From the NCBI GenBank assembly GCA_947650285.1, contig CANTFL010000608.1, positions 62,001 to 126,000 of the forward strand: a stretch of DNA of 64,000 nt. Direction: 5' to 3'. Source of the DNA: Hyaloperonospora brassicae (lineage: Eukaryota > Oomycota > Peronosporomycetes > Peronosporales > Peronosporaceae). The position numbers and the translations under genes were made by a program. The notes beneath the pieces were generated by a model, which did not search any database, was not told the DNA's origin, and saw nothing but the letters and a program-made list of their open reading frames with translations. This document shows, piece after piece, positions 21,459-32,236 of the stretch; position 1 is the first letter of the stretch; each line of letters starts with the position of its first letter.

Positions 21459-24400
21459 ATGAGCAGTATCGAGCACTTGCTGGTCGAGAGCGACGATGAC
21501 GACAACGAGGACTTGGGGGACTTGGGGGAACTCGATCTCTCGGCCATTACGCTGGAGGAGATTCTGCGCGAAGAAGAAGCGGCTTCGAAGTCACTGGAAG
21601 ACGGACAGGATCATTGCGACACTTTGCAGGAGGGCGACGACCTTTTCTTCGCCCCTGCCACGTTCACGCTTCACATTGAGCCTGGACCGGGGATGGACGT
21701 GATTCCAGTGCGTCGGGCAGCGGCGCCTGCAGCGTCGATAAAGACGGAGACGCAATTCCGGACGCCACTGGAGATCGCCGAAGCGAGAGAGAAGCAGTTG
21801 CTGAGCTGCATTGGAGTGGAGCTCATCTCGCCGTTGCAAGTGAAGCGACGGCTGCGGGCTCATGCTCGGTCCAAAGCTCTGCAGTCGAGGCGACAGGGAC
21901 TTGTGGCCAGAAAGAAGAATGAGAAAAACAAGCGGATTGCGAAAGGCGCGGGAGTCGCGATGACGACGGCCGAGAAAAAGTCTACGGGCGTTGTAAAGGT
22001 CGAGCCGATGGAGGCCATTAGTCGACAGCTCCGGAAGAATATTGAGTTCAAAGAGTATGGTCCCGGGTCACCCACGGTCGTGGCAATCCACTCCAAGTTC
22101 ATTGCCATTGGCACGTCCAAGGGACTTGTCGTTATCTTTGATCATTTCCAGAACATTCGACAAGTGCTGGGGAATACGAATGACGCGGATGGAGATGGAC
22201 CTGTCACCGCAGTGGATGTGTCCCCTGGTAGTGACTACTTGGTTTGTGGCTTCCAGAGCGGGCGCATTGTGCTCTGGGACATGATCAAGGGCACGTCGCT
22301 GAAGGCAGTGTCGGATGCGCACGAGAACCCGGTCGTGAGTCTGCGGTTTTTAAAAGACCAAAAACCAGTACTTGTCTCCGTAGACACCAATGGGTTGGTG
22401 AATAAGCTGAATTTTTCAAAAATGATGGGAATGGTTTACGTGGTGGATGTGGACCCGCTATACGATGGTTCGGCAGGCAAGATCTTGTCGATATCCGTGC
22501 TGCCGCAGTCTGCTGGTAACGCAAAGATCTCGTACCTTACCGATCAGTATTGCCTTGCTGCACTAAGCACAGAGACCGTGACATTTATTATTGCTATCGA
22601 ACCTGAAGTCCGCGTGATATACCGCTGGGCACGACCTGACGACATTACGGCTGACGACCCGGTGCTGCCAACGTTGGCGTTCGCATGGATATCTTTTCCT
22701 GGTAGCTCTCGAGCACTGGCACCTGTGCTTGCACGTGGCTGGGGCAACCGCGTGCAGTTTTTGGAGGTGGTTTTTCCAGGTGGCAAGAAACATTTACATG
22801 CGCGCCACGGTTTTCCTACCTTTGACGAGCATGACCAGATTGAATCGTCGAGTGCTGTGATGGCGGTACAGTGGCTCGGCGACCAAGTTGTGGTGTATTT
22901 GAATTCACATGACGAAATTTGCGTCTACGATGTGATGTCTCGCCAGGAGCTTGAGATCGTGGACGTTTCATCGTTGGAATTGGTGTTTGCATCATACCGC
23001 GGCAAGAATGCTCGCAGTTTTTCGAATAGTTTCCGAGGCTGCTATAACATCTTATACCTCCTTGGTCTGAAGGAGTTACAAACAGCTCGCGTGCTGCCGT
23101 GGACACAGCGTATTGATTTGCTCGTGGACGATGGCGAGTGGCTGGAGGCGCTAGCACTGGCGCTGGATCACTACGAGGGACTCAAGACCGCTGCGGCTGA
23201 TCGTGCTGCGAGAGATCGGTTTCCGCCTGTGTTTTTCCGCGACAAGCAGAATGATCAGTGCCTTGTCGATATCTTGCACATGTGTCAGACGAATCAGCGC
23301 ACGGGCGAAAAAGAGGATGTGTTTCGACATGAAGAAAGTGCCGATGAAGTACGTTGGGTGTGTGGTGAGGTGCCGTATCCGCCTGACATTGCTAAGAAAC
23401 TTGAAGAAACACTGCAAAAGGCGCGCAGCGGCGAGGTGACGAAGAATTTCGTTCCTATCAGTGTGGCAGAGCGTGTGGCAGACCTGCTCATGGAATATGT
23501 GCGTCTTGCTATCGCCAACGCACCGGGTTCCACAGCTGCTGCTGGAGGTGAACTGAGTCTGAACAAGATTGGAATGAAGCTAGATCTGGCGAAGAGTCAT
23601 TACCAAATGTTGGCGGGTGTGTGCATCGAGTACTGCGCTCTTATCGGCCGCACCGATCTACTTTTCGGCGAGATATACACGCGTTTCAAGGACGCGAACA
23701 AGCTGAGTGTGTTTATCGAGCTATTGGAGCCGTACATTCTCTCCGAGAAACTGAGAAACGTGTCTCCTGTGGCTATGGAGGAGTTTGTCAGACAATTTGG
23801 TGCTCAGGGCAAGCTTGCTCAAGTCGAACAGTGCCTACTTCACTTGAACGTGGCTGAACTGGATCTGGATACAATCTTGAAGCTTTGCCACGACCATGAG
23901 CTGTATTCGGCTCTTATTTACATTTACAATGAAGGACTAGACGATTATACGACGCCAATCGATGTGTTGTTGGAGGCTTGCTCCGATGCGAAAGCGTCAA
24001 TGCCAAGTCCGGCATCGGAACCAGCGTCAAGAGCCACTCGAGCACCATCCGGGAATCGAGTAAACAATTTGGCATCAGCCTTTGGTGGTACAACGCGTAC
24101 AGTTACTTCTAAAGTCTCAATCGCAAAGCCGGCGGCATTGTCAGCGCGGGAAAAAGCCGAAGAGTTGGCACTTAGTGGTCCGCGCCGCCGGCGCTTGTTC
24201 GGGTACAAGCTGCTGCTGTATATTTCGTACGCGTTGAGTGGTCGCACATTCCCGAAACACGAGCAAATCTCGCCTTTGAAGTTGGGCAGGGTGCGCTCGC
24301 AAATCTGTTTCCACTTGTTTGAAAAGACAGTGGCAGGGTCGTCAAAGTCACGACCGTATCCACGCCTGGAAGCGCTTATCGATCTCGATGCTCGCGAGCT

Positions 24401-26810
24401 TTTCAACATTATGGGGCGTATGTTTGACACTACCAGCGTTGAATTCGAAGGCGAGAATAAGGACATATCGGGCCACCCTACAAGCCGGTACGACTCGGCT
24501 CGAAATGCCGAGATGACCAAGTGCCCGAGCCGTGTGTCGATCGTGCTTTCGCTTGCGGAGGTCATCTTTGGGCCAAATAGTCCGTTTAGCTCTGTTGAGC
24601 ATGCCCATTTCTTTATGTTCGAGGCTCGACTTCTCAGTGGCGGTTCTATTGAGCCGCAAGAATATGCTGACGCACGTGCCCAGGCCATTGGTGATGCTGG
24701 CTCTGCTGGCGGTGCATCGATGATGGATTCACTGATGAACTTCCTGGCTCTCGGTCCAGCATCGCTGCTTTCCAAAGGCTCTTCGGCAGTCACACTAGAA
24801 ACTTCGCAAGAGGAGGGTTTTGACAAGACTGGCCGCGAGGCAATGCTCGTACGTCTACTGACGAAGCTAAGCAAGGCAACGTATAACCACAATGCGTTGT
24901 TGGCAAGTGTCATTCGGGAGAAGATGAACCGCGCTGCTGTGTTGCTGTACAAGGATAAGGGTGATTTTAGCCAGGCAATTGCGTCCTATTTGGCTGATGA
25001 AGATCAGGAATACCGAATGAACGCTTTCAGCTATATCCGGACGGAGACCGACAAGGCAGTGGGGGGCGAAGAGATGGAAACTCGCGACAGTAATGGCAGT
25101 GAACCTACCCGCCGCCGTCAGAAGTTCATTGAAGACGCCATGCTTAGTCATGCCCCTGCACTCATGAAAACAGATGGCTACGCGTTTGTGACACTGATTT
25201 TGGGTCAGTTTCCCAACTTAAACAACAAGGTCATCCAAAAGTTCTTGTCGATGGGCAAGGAGGGCGCAAAGCTCGAGTTTCTGTACCTCAAGCAAGTACT
25301 TATGGCTGCACCAACTACCAGTGGCACCACTGCAAGTGACGAAGCCGACGTCGTAAAGGATCTCTTGGATCGCTCGAAACTGCGCATTGCCGATGACCCT
25401 GCTGTGCAAGAGCGTTTCGTGCGTCTTTTGTGCGAGTTCGAGCCTGCTGGCGTGTTTCCATATCTCGAATCGCACGATAGCTACAAGGTGGATGCGTGCT
25501 TGCGTCTTTGCAAGGAGTTTGCCATCACAGACGCCGAAGCGTATTTGCTCGAAAGAACGGGCGACGTAACTGGGGCACTCACGCTCATTCTGCAAAGTTT
25601 GGAACAAAAGCTAAAGATCCTGAAGCCTGCTCTGCGTGGTTACAATGTCTCCGCCGTGTCTTCGTCGTCTGCAGGAACGTCTGACATGTTATCAGGCGCT
25701 GCAGCTGGCTCGAGCAGCTCCAGTGGTACGCGACAATTGTCGTCGGACCGCATCGTTGACAGTGTGCAGGAAGGCAAGGACGCTTTGAAAACACTGGAAG
25801 TGGCCTTGACCATGTGTCAGCGAAATTCGTTGAGAAATCGTGACGAGCAGGCGGAGAAGCTTTGGTTTACGCTGCTGGACAAGCTGCTGCGTATTCAGAA
25901 TTCTGTGAAGCGCAGCCTCAGTTCCAAGTCTACGTCTCGTAACGCACCTGTCACTCGGACGCACAGCAGCGGTGCGAACGGCGGGGCTATGACTGCATTC
26001 CAAGTGGCGCTGAACGAAATGATTCGTTTTATCCTTGAGCGTATGGCGTCGTCAGTGTCACTGAAGTCGATTCTCTTCAAGATTACGAACGAACACGGAC
26101 GTGGCGCCTTTGGCGATTTCCGGCCCACAATCTTTGGTATGCTGGACACGTACAACTACGAGCAGAATATCTATCAGACAGCGAATGCGCTCATTAGCGT
26201 GGATCTTTTCGATCAGATCGTGACGCTGAAGCGCTCCAAGTCTCGCTGTTATGCGCCGCCATCGAATATGTGCGGTTACTGCCACGTCGCACTCTCCAAA
26301 CCGCCCTTTGGAATGGGCCAATCTGGAGCCCTCGGCACGGAGAAGTGGCACTTGCACACGTCGATGGTACTAGTTATGTCAGGCCAAACTTTCCACGAGT
26401 CCTGTGGTAAGGCATGGCAGCAGGGCGTGGACGTCAAGACGCCAGCTGTACGTGGAGCTTCGCCGGCGAAACTCACGCGGAACAACAGCTCAGCAAGTAG
26501 CGCGACTGGCGATGGATTGGCAGAAGACGAAGCTGGCAGTCGCCTTCAGCGCAAGCAGCCGAGTACGAGGCGCTATCTGGCTCGGCTGAAGACCCAGCGC
26601 CGTGCTTCACGACGACGGGTATCGCCACACGTTGTGCTAGAGAGTCTCATTCGTGAGGACAACGGACGTAACAAATACCTCAAGAGCTCGCGCGCAGTAT
26701 TCTCGCTGCGCCCGGATCCAGAGGTTGCTGCTAGCAAGGTCAAAAAGCGCCTGGGAGTGCGCAAACCCGGTTCACTTCCCATGGTGCCCATCCAGAAGGG
26801 CAGTATCTAG
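21459..26810 (+). CDS. VPS8: Vacuolar protein sorting protein 8, CORVET subunit
   Basis: Single-exon gene of 1783 aa. The start is the ATG at 21459 (MSSIEHLL); the frame opens 45 nt earlier with a GTG. Acidic N-terminus, then a WD40/beta-propeller region (about residues 200-500: VAIHSKFIAIGTSKGLVVIFD, VDVSPGSDYLVCGFQSGRI VLWD). The VPS8 signature around FRGCYNILYLLGLKELQ and RIDLLVDDGEWLEALALALDHYEG follows. Then comes a long alpha-solenoid (clathrin-heavy-chain-like) and a C-terminal RING-like zinc site near residue 1604 (CGYCHVAL ... HESC). VPS8 is the CORVET-specific subunit that tethers early endosomes through Rab5. It is longer than the human protein (about 1430 aa) because of Ser-rich and basic insertions (for example GSSSSSGT and the RRKQPSTRR region). 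Confidence 0.92.
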   Translation: MSSIEHLLVESDDDDNEDLGDLGELDLSAITLEEILREEEAASKSLEDGQDHCDTLQEGDDLFFAPATFTLHIEPGPGMDVIPVRRAAAPAASIKTETQFRTPLEIAEAREKQLLSCIGVELISPLQVKRRLRAHARSKALQSRRQGLVARKKNEKNKRIAKGAGVAMTTAEKKSTGVVKVEPMEAISRQLRKNIEFKEYGPGSPTVVAIHSKFIAIGTSKGLVVIFDHFQNIRQVLGNTNDADGDGPVTAVDVSPGSDYLVCGFQSGRIVLWDMIKGTSLKAVSDAHENPVVSLRFLKDQKPVLVSVDTNGLVNKLNFSKMMGMVYVVDVDPLYDGSAGKILSISVLPQSAGNAKISYLTDQYCLAALSTETVTFIIAIEPEVRVIYRWARPDDITADDPVLPTLAFAWISFPGSSRALAPVLARGWGNRVQFLEVVFPGGKKHLHARHGFPTFDEHDQIESSSAVMAVQWLGDQVVVYLNSHDEICVYDVMSRQELEIVDVSSLELVFASYRGKNARSFSNSFRGCYNILYLLGLKELQTARVLPWTQRIDLLVDDGEWLEALALALDHYEGLKTAAADRAARDRFPPVFFRDKQNDQCLVDILHMCQTNQRTGEKEDVFRHEESADEVRWVCGEVPYPPDIAKKLEETLQKARSGEVTKNFVPISVAERVADLLMEYVRLAIANAPGSTAAAGGELSLNKIGMKLDLAKSHYQMLAGVCIEYCALIGRTDLLFGEIYTRFKDANKLSVFIELLEPYILSEKLRNVSPVAMEEFVRQFGAQGKLAQVEQCLLHLNVAELDLDTILKLCHDHELYSALIYIYNEGLDDYTTPIDVLLEACSDAKASMPSPASEPASRATRAPSGNRVNNLASAFGGTTRTVTSKVSIAKPAALSAREKAEELALSGPRRRRLFGYKLLLYISYALSGRTFPKHEQISPLKLGRVRSQICFHLFEKTVAGSSKSRPYPRLEALIDLDARELFNIMGRMFDTTSVEFEGENKDISGHPTSRYDSARNAEMTKCPSRVSIVLSLAEVIFGPNSPFSSVEHAHFFMFEARLLSGGSIEPQEYADARAQAIGDAGSAGGASMMDSLMNFLALGPASLLSKGSSAVTLETSQEEGFDKTGREAMLVRLLTKLSKATYNHNALLASVIREKMNRAAVLLYKDKGDFSQAIASYLADEDQEYRMNAFSYIRTETDKAVGGEEMETRDSNGSEPTRRRQKFIEDAMLSHAPALMKTDGYAFVTLILGQFPNLNNKVIQKFLSMGKEGAKLEFLYLKQVLMAAPTTSGTTASDEADVVKDLLDRSKLRIADDPAVQERFVRLLCEFEPAGVFPYLESHDSYKVDACLRLCKEFAITDAEAYLLERTGDVTGALTLILQSLEQKLKILKPALRGYNVSAVSSSSAGTSDMLSGAAAGSSSSSGTRQLSSDRIVDSVQEGKDALKTLEVALTMCQRNSLRNRDEQAEKLWFTLLDKLLRIQNSVKRSLSSKSTSRNAPVTRTHSSGANGGAMTAFQVALNEMIRFILERMASSVSLKSILFKITNEHGRGAFGDFRPTIFGMLDTYNYEQNIYQTANALISVDLFDQIVTLKRSKSRCYAPPSNMCGYCHVALSKPPFGMGQSGALGTEKWHLHTSMVLVMSGQTFHESCGKAWQQGVDVKTPAVRGASPAKLTRNNSSASSATGDGLAEDEAGSRLQRKQPSTRRYLARLKTQRRASRRRVSPHVVLESLIREDNGRNKYLKSSRAVFSLRPDPEVAASKVKKRLGVRKPGSLPMVPIQKGSI

Positions 26811-28477
26811 GGCGATGTCAAAATGGGACCGTGTGGACTTGACTGCCACCGCTGTGTGGGATACTGCTGTGCATGTCATAAAGATCGAAGAGAGAGGAAA
26901 AGGCATGAATCGTCAAATCAAGTTCTCTTGACTGCTTGCTAGTTGTGAATCGTCTGGAAGGGCACCACACCGGCAGGCCGCGGTCCAGATGTTTTTCTCT
27001 GTCATTTCAGCTCGCTCGACTGCAATGCTACGAGCAAAACCGGCCTTCATTCTATGCAGGGAAAAGCGTGATTTACACTACAGTCGAAGGTGCTGAGGTG
27101 GCTTGTTCCCCGATCAATTACCGGCGTTATTGCGTCAAGATTTGTACGAACGATGTGTGAGATAGCGAGAGGTTGCTGGCAAGCCAAACGTGTTCACCTC
27201 TGGGTCAAGGGGCATCTCTTCGTTTGTTGATGGTCGGTCTGTGTGGACCATTGACCAAGGTTGCGGCACGTAGCGAGCCCGTGTGACAATCAGAGCTGAA
27301 ACATGGCTCGTGTGAACGTGAAGACGTGTTTGCTCTCGACGCTCTGGATGACGTGTACAAAAGTGGTCAATGCAATGGAATTGAGGCTTTCTTTACGACG
27401 GGTAGCACGGCGAACGGCAGGTGCAGTGATGATAGATGTACAGCGTCGGCATACGACCTGGTGATATGTAGCACGAAGTCGAGCTTTCCAATTGCTCTGG
27501 TCGCTGTCATCGTAGCGATGAAGAGTAAGTAACAACGGCGGTCGTGGTCTGGTCTTTTAAATCGCTTACGATAGTATGTGCATTCTTGCGGCATTTTTGT
27601 GTGTGTTGTGCTGCTGAACTCTAATGGTATGGGGCAAAGGGCGCTTGAAGACTTTGTGATCGTGGCGAGTGTATATGCCTCTGAATCTGAAGGATAAACT
27701 GCTGTCAAAAAAGACTTTCGTACCTTCGATGTCCTTTTGCTGTAACTAGTCCCGATCTTCGATAGCGCTGCAAGTGTCGGACAGATTCGATCATATAGTA
27801 ACAAGGCGAAGAAGACGTTGATGGAAACGGTCGACGACAATCACTCAGAAAATCGGCTAATCTGCGATCATGACTTTTGTTTGGACTCTTGATAGTCGTC
27901 CACAGCCTCAAGAAAGGGGCATTTCCTCCACAATGCGTCGCCTGACTCATGTGATCGTCATCATCATGGTTGGTGTAACTGAGCGAACTCGGGCACACCG
28001 TGCAATTAGTACGCTAGCTTACACAGACGTGACTTCTTGTCTTCTGCCTTCCAGTGCTGATACGAACGCGGCGCACAAGTCCAGATCAATACTTGTGCCG
28101 ATGAACAGTGACCACACCAAATTACCACAGTGTCGTAGGTGCACACATAGACCCAGACTTTGGTGTGACCTTGTAACAGGAATTTCTGTGCTGCTGTACA
28201 TCCGCTCATGTCGAGCGGAAAGAGAAACACCGGGCGCGGCAGTCAGTGCTGATCAAGCTGAACTGCCTTGCACCGAACATGCTACTTGCATTCCGTCTGT
28301 AAACAATCGCGTTCCAACTCGTTCACACACGACACGAAAAATCCTGAGCTGGAAACGAATGTCGAGAAAGCTGGTGCTGTTTCAAAGTGTGGCGTCACCT
28401 CATTCCGTCACGTTCAATAACATTAAATCTCGTCCCTACGCGCTCAACCAACTGTCTGCGTGACTGTAGGTCACTCC
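26811..28477. other. Gene-poor interval between VPS8 and the chromodomain gene
   Basis: No gene can be supported. One 197-aa frame (27870-28463, plus) starts with ATG and has an internal Met followed by a hydrophobic stretch (VIVIIMVGV) that could pass for a signal peptide. It has no homology I know and no effector motif. Confidence 0.35.
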
Positions 28478-29554
28478 TCACGATCGTTTGCGCTCCCGAG
28501 TTTCATAACTACGGTCAAACTTCCGTCGCAAGTTGTGCGGCAGATTTTCGGCGGGCTCCCACGTTAACTCGTCGTAGCCGACCCATTTGACCTTGTACTC
28601 GTACGTCTTTAGTCTCGTTGTGGCGTCCCGCTTCCTGCGACGATCTACAATTTCCTGCACCGTGTACACATCCTCACGTACAGGCTGTCCCTCGAACTCG
28701 TCGATCAAGTCCTTGGAAATGTTGCTCGCGGGCTCCCACGTCGTCTCGTCGTAGCCCTCCCACTTGACTTCGTACAAGTCCTGCTCACCGAACGTTTCAG
28801 CCGTCTTTTTCCTCAAAATCTTCTCCACTTCGTACACATCCGGATCTTCCGTGTCAAACATGTCGTTCGGCTCGTCGTCATCGTCCCCGTCCGACGACAA
28901 CACCACTTCTATCGGCGGCAAGTTGCTCGACCTCTTCGTGCGTCTCGTCGGCCGACTGCCACTGTCCGACTCTGCACTGGACGACGACATTGACTCGTCG
29001 TCGCTTGTGCTGCTGCTCGACTCGTCAAGCGACAGCTCGTCCTCCACGTCACTCCCTTCCACGTGCACGCGCTGCGTTTCTGCTTTCCTCTTCTTCCTGC
29101 CATCTCTATCCGCCACAGCCTTCGTCTTCTCCTCCTTGACCGTCTCCTTGTCCTTTCGCTGCCGCTTGTTCTTCTCCCTCTTCTTCTCCCTCTTCTCCTT
29201 CTTCTTGTCATTCTCCACGCCCCTCTCTGCTGCGTCCTGCGCGCTCATCGCAACCTTCAGCAGCTCCTTCTCGCGCTCTTGGCGCTCCCGTCGATCCGTC
29301 TCCTTCAGCGATTCCATACAAATCTCAGTACTGAGCGGCTCGTCTCCCGCTGGTTCGTACGCGCGCATCCAGTCGCGCACGAGCGCCAACTTGCGCGAGT
29401 CGGCGCCCACGTGCTCCAGCAGCGGGACCGTACGTATCGCATTGAGCGCGAGCTGGTCCTTCTCCGTGTTGTACAGACCCAGCGACTCGGGCAGGTCCTG
29501 GCACAAGGTCACGAGCGCGCGGTCCATGAGGACCGAGGACTCGTCCAGCGCCAT
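28478..29554 (-). CDS. Double-chromodomain protein
   Basis: 358 aa from the ATG at 29554. The N-terminal 100 residues form a helical region (ESLGLYNTEKDQLALNAIRTV). A long Lys/Glu-rich coiled coil (about 110-165) and a Ser/Asp-rich linker follow. Two C-terminal chromodomains come last: YEVEKILRKK...DLYEVKWEGYDETTWEPASNI, then YTVQEIVDRRRKR...YEYKVKWVGYDELTWEPAENL. Both keep the aromatic-cage residues (Y, W, Y/E) needed to bind methyl-lysine, as in HP1 or CDY-type readers. It most likely reads histone methylation in the nucleus. There is no chromoshadow or helicase domain, so it is neither HP1 nor CHD. It is head to head with the BRCA1-like gene, with 98 bp between start codons. Confidence 0.82.
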   Translation of the reverse strand: MALDESSVLMDRALVTLCQDLPESLGLYNTEKDQLALNAIRTVPLLEHVGADSRKLALVRDWMRAYEPAGDEPLSTEICMESLKETDRRERQEREKELLKVAMSAQDAAERGVENDKKKEKREKKREKNKRQRKDKETVKEEKTKAVADRDGRKKRKAETQRVHVEGSDVEDELSLDESSSSTSDDESMSSSSAESDSGSRPTRRTKRSSNLPPIEVVLSSDGDDDDEPNDMFDTEDPDVYEVEKILRKKTAETFGEQDLYEVKWEGYDETTWEPASNISKDLIDEFEGQPVREDVYTVQEIVDRRRKRDATTRLKTYEYKVKWVGYDELTWEPAENLPHNLRRKFDRSYETRERKRS

Positions 29555-29652
29555 TTCGGTCAAGTTGCACGACGGTCGCTCGTGCGGGTCGCGTATGTTG
29601 CTCGACTACCTGCAACCTTCCGTCGACATGTCACCACGCGGACCCATTCACA
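29555..29652. promoter_or_regulatory. 98-bp bidirectional promoter
   Basis: Two long coding genes start on opposite strands only 98 bp apart. The stretch ends with CCCATTCACAATGG, which resembles the oomycete initiator consensus (TCATTYYNCAATTT-like). It sits directly on the plus-strand ATG, so a very short 5' UTR or an alternative start is possible. Confidence 0.4.
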
Positions 29653-32078
29653 ATGGCAGCCATGTGGACGCTGGCGCGGCTCGAGCGTGCGGTCGAGACC
29701 TTCTCGGCACAGCTGCAGTGCGCGATCTGTCTCTGTGCGTACGAGAATCCCGTGTCGCTGCCGTGCAATCACTGCTTCTGCGAAGAGTGTATCCATCGGG
29801 CGCTGGAGCTGAAAACGCTCTGTCCTATCTGCAAGACGCCGGCGAACAAACGGCGTCTACGCTACGACACGACACTACGAGAGCTCCTTCGAGCGATGGA
29901 GATGCTCAGTGCTACGCCAGAAAAAGTCGTGCAAGCTGAGACGCCCAAAGCGGATGGAGAAGAGAAGGAACTGCCGCGTCGTGCGGCGGCTCAAGTTGCT
30001 GGAACGCCGCCGCCGCCGCCGCGACGCAGTACACGCAACTTGACGGCCGGTAGCTCATTGTTGACGAATAAGCGAGTGACTGGAAAGTATTTGCCGCTGT
30101 GCAGTCAGCTGGAGGTAAACGAAGAAAGCGCAGCTAGGGGCGGTGCCCTGGCAGAAAGAAGATCGTCGCCTCGACGGGCGCTGCTGCAGGACGTACAGTC
30201 GCCGACGACAGATGGTCTGCTTTCAGATGTCAAGTCTGGTAACAGGGCTAAGCCTCGAAGAGTAGATGCGCGTGCTTGCAAACTCACCAAGGAAGATACG
30301 GTGGAGACGCTTACGTTGCAACCACCCGTTGATGCTGATGACGGAAGTGCAGTAGATGTTGTCGTAGCTGAAACGCAGTTAGACGATGTGGAGAAACAGT
30401 TGCGCATGACAAGACGGCGACGGCAGATGTGCACACAGTTAGATGCGGTACAGGACGATGATAACACGCAGCGAGTACCGAGTACGCGACTGCGGTCTGC
30501 TGCTAATCCAGTTGCAGTGGCAAACACTCGCTCGAATAAGACGTTGCTTCGGACATCAACATCACGCAAAAGACGGCGGACAACAGTCAGTGGCGCCGCG
30601 CCAGATATAGCTGCAGGTATAGCGTTAAGGAGGACGGCAGTGTCTAGCAGACCGCTACCGCCTCGCTCTGGATCGGTGCGTGTCTCCCCACTGGCTGTTG
30701 ATTGCCAACCGCCCATACGAAGCGCCGAAGGCAAAGCATTGTTTCAAGTGGGAGATCTGGTGGATGTCATCGAGCGGCAGTGGGTGGGCATCAACAAACG
30801 GAGTGGGGCTGCGCGCATCACGAAAGTTTGTGGGGACGGCTTTTACGCAGTCAAATTCGTAATGGGCTGTCGAGATAATCGCGTGCCAGAAAGTTGTATT
30901 CGCCGGCCTGCAAAGGAGTTGATGTCAGAAACGACACCGAGTTATGTCGTGAAACAGCGTCAACGTCGGCGCGTCTCCGACACGTCGACCTCACCACACT
31001 CTGCAGCCAAGACGAAAGTGTCTGACGACACTCCAAAAGTCACGGCAAAAAGGAAGACAAAGCAGACGGCAAAGCAGAAGCACTCGACTATGGTGTTTCT
31101 ATGCTCGGGGTTCGAAAAGTGTCGGATGCAGCAGATCAAGAAGTGGGCTGACCAGCTTAAAGCTGAAGTTGTACAATGTTGGACCCATGACGTGACCCAC
31201 TTGATTGTGAAATGCGTAGATGGCGACGATGCCGAGGAAGGGGACTCTTCGATAGACGATTTTGAAACTTCGTCGTCAGGACGGAAACACCGTCATGAGA
31301 AGCATCGACGATTCACTGGATCGAAGTCAGGCCGATGGGTGAAGACTCGATCGCTGAAATATCTCAAGGCGTTAGTTGCTGGTCGGTGGATTGTGAGCGA
31401 CGAGTGGCTCCAAGGTCAGATAAGTTATTTGCGCTTCTGGGTTGCTGCTAAACGCTAACTGCTTTTTTGTTGGTGTATCTCGATTGCGTCTTATGTTTGT
31501 TTTAGCTTGTGCTGAGCATGGCAGTTATGTCAGCGAAGCAAAGTATGAGGTTGACGGTCATTGGAAGGGAAGGGGTAGTCAAGACGCCGCCAAGCGGTCA
31601 CGGCTGATACGAGAAAAGCTTCTCCAGTTGTCTTCACCAGATGTATGGTTCTGGCTCATTCTACATCTATCCAATTACCTGAGTTTGACATTCTGTTGTG
31701 TACGTTGTATGCTTGTTCCAGATCGACCGCTCAACTGTTGGCACGACGCTATTTGCCGATTTCTGCTTCTACATTGTTGGTGAGTTCCTTCCTCCCATAC
31801 CACCCGTTGCGGAGCTAAACACCTTGATAACCATGGGCAATGGGAAACTGATCACATCCATGGACGATATCCGTGACGAGATGCACAAACGCGAGAATCG
31901 CACACGGAAACTTATTATTGTGTCGGACAAGATCAACCCGACTGCTTTACGTCAGCAGACGAGGTACCTCAAAGCGTTGTCCCAAGTGAAAGCGGTGCGG
32001 TCAGTGATCGTTGTGAATTACTTGTGGGTGGTCAACAGCATCAGCGAGGCGAGTCTCCGCGGCCTTCCTGTGTTGTGA
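29653..32078 (+). CDS. BRCA1-like protein: RING, Tudor-like and tandem BRCT
   Basis: Three exons (29653-31414, 31506-31642, 31722-32078) give 751 aa in frame. The introns are 91 and 79 nt (GTCAGA...TAG, GTATGG...CAG). A C3HC4 RING lies at residues 23-60 (C23, C26, C38, H40, C43, C46, C57, C60), close to BRCA1/BARD1. A long basic, Ser/Thr-rich middle follows. A Tudor-like fold at about 365-416 reads FQVGDLVDVIERQWVGI, then GFYAVKFVMGCRDNRV. The first BRCT (from about 480: VFLCSGFEKCRMQQI, CWTHDVTHLIVK, GRWIVSDEWLQ) spans the first splice; the second is in the last exon (FCFYIVGEF, LIIVSD, VVNYLWVVNSI). The architecture suggests a nuclear ubiquitin ligase in DNA-damage response. Splice sites were chosen by frame and BRCT homology. 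Confidence 0.8.
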
Positions 32079-32236
32079 TCTGCGCATCGCTTCTCGCAAA
32101 CTTGGTAATATCGATGAAGTGCACTACGTGGAAGTTGGGGTGAGGTCATCAGCGGGTGTTCCTTCAGTCTACTTGGGGTTTGCGAAAGCACTGGACAAGA
32201 CAAAAGCGAAATTTGAGAAATGTTGCTGGCGCATCA

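Noticed and set aside
23945..24952. 335-aa minus-strand frame inside VPS8
   Set aside because: Shadow of the long VPS8 coding frame, no domain.
27870..28463. 197-aa frame with a possible signal peptide, considered as a secreted effector
   Set aside because: The hydrophobic stretch starts only at an internal Met, there is no RXLR, dEER or LFLAK motif, and the composition is not gene-like.
28764..29939. 391-aa plus-strand Ser-rich frame opposite the chromodomain gene
   Set aside because: The Ser runs are the antisense of Glu/Lys/Asp codons of a clear double-chromodomain gene.
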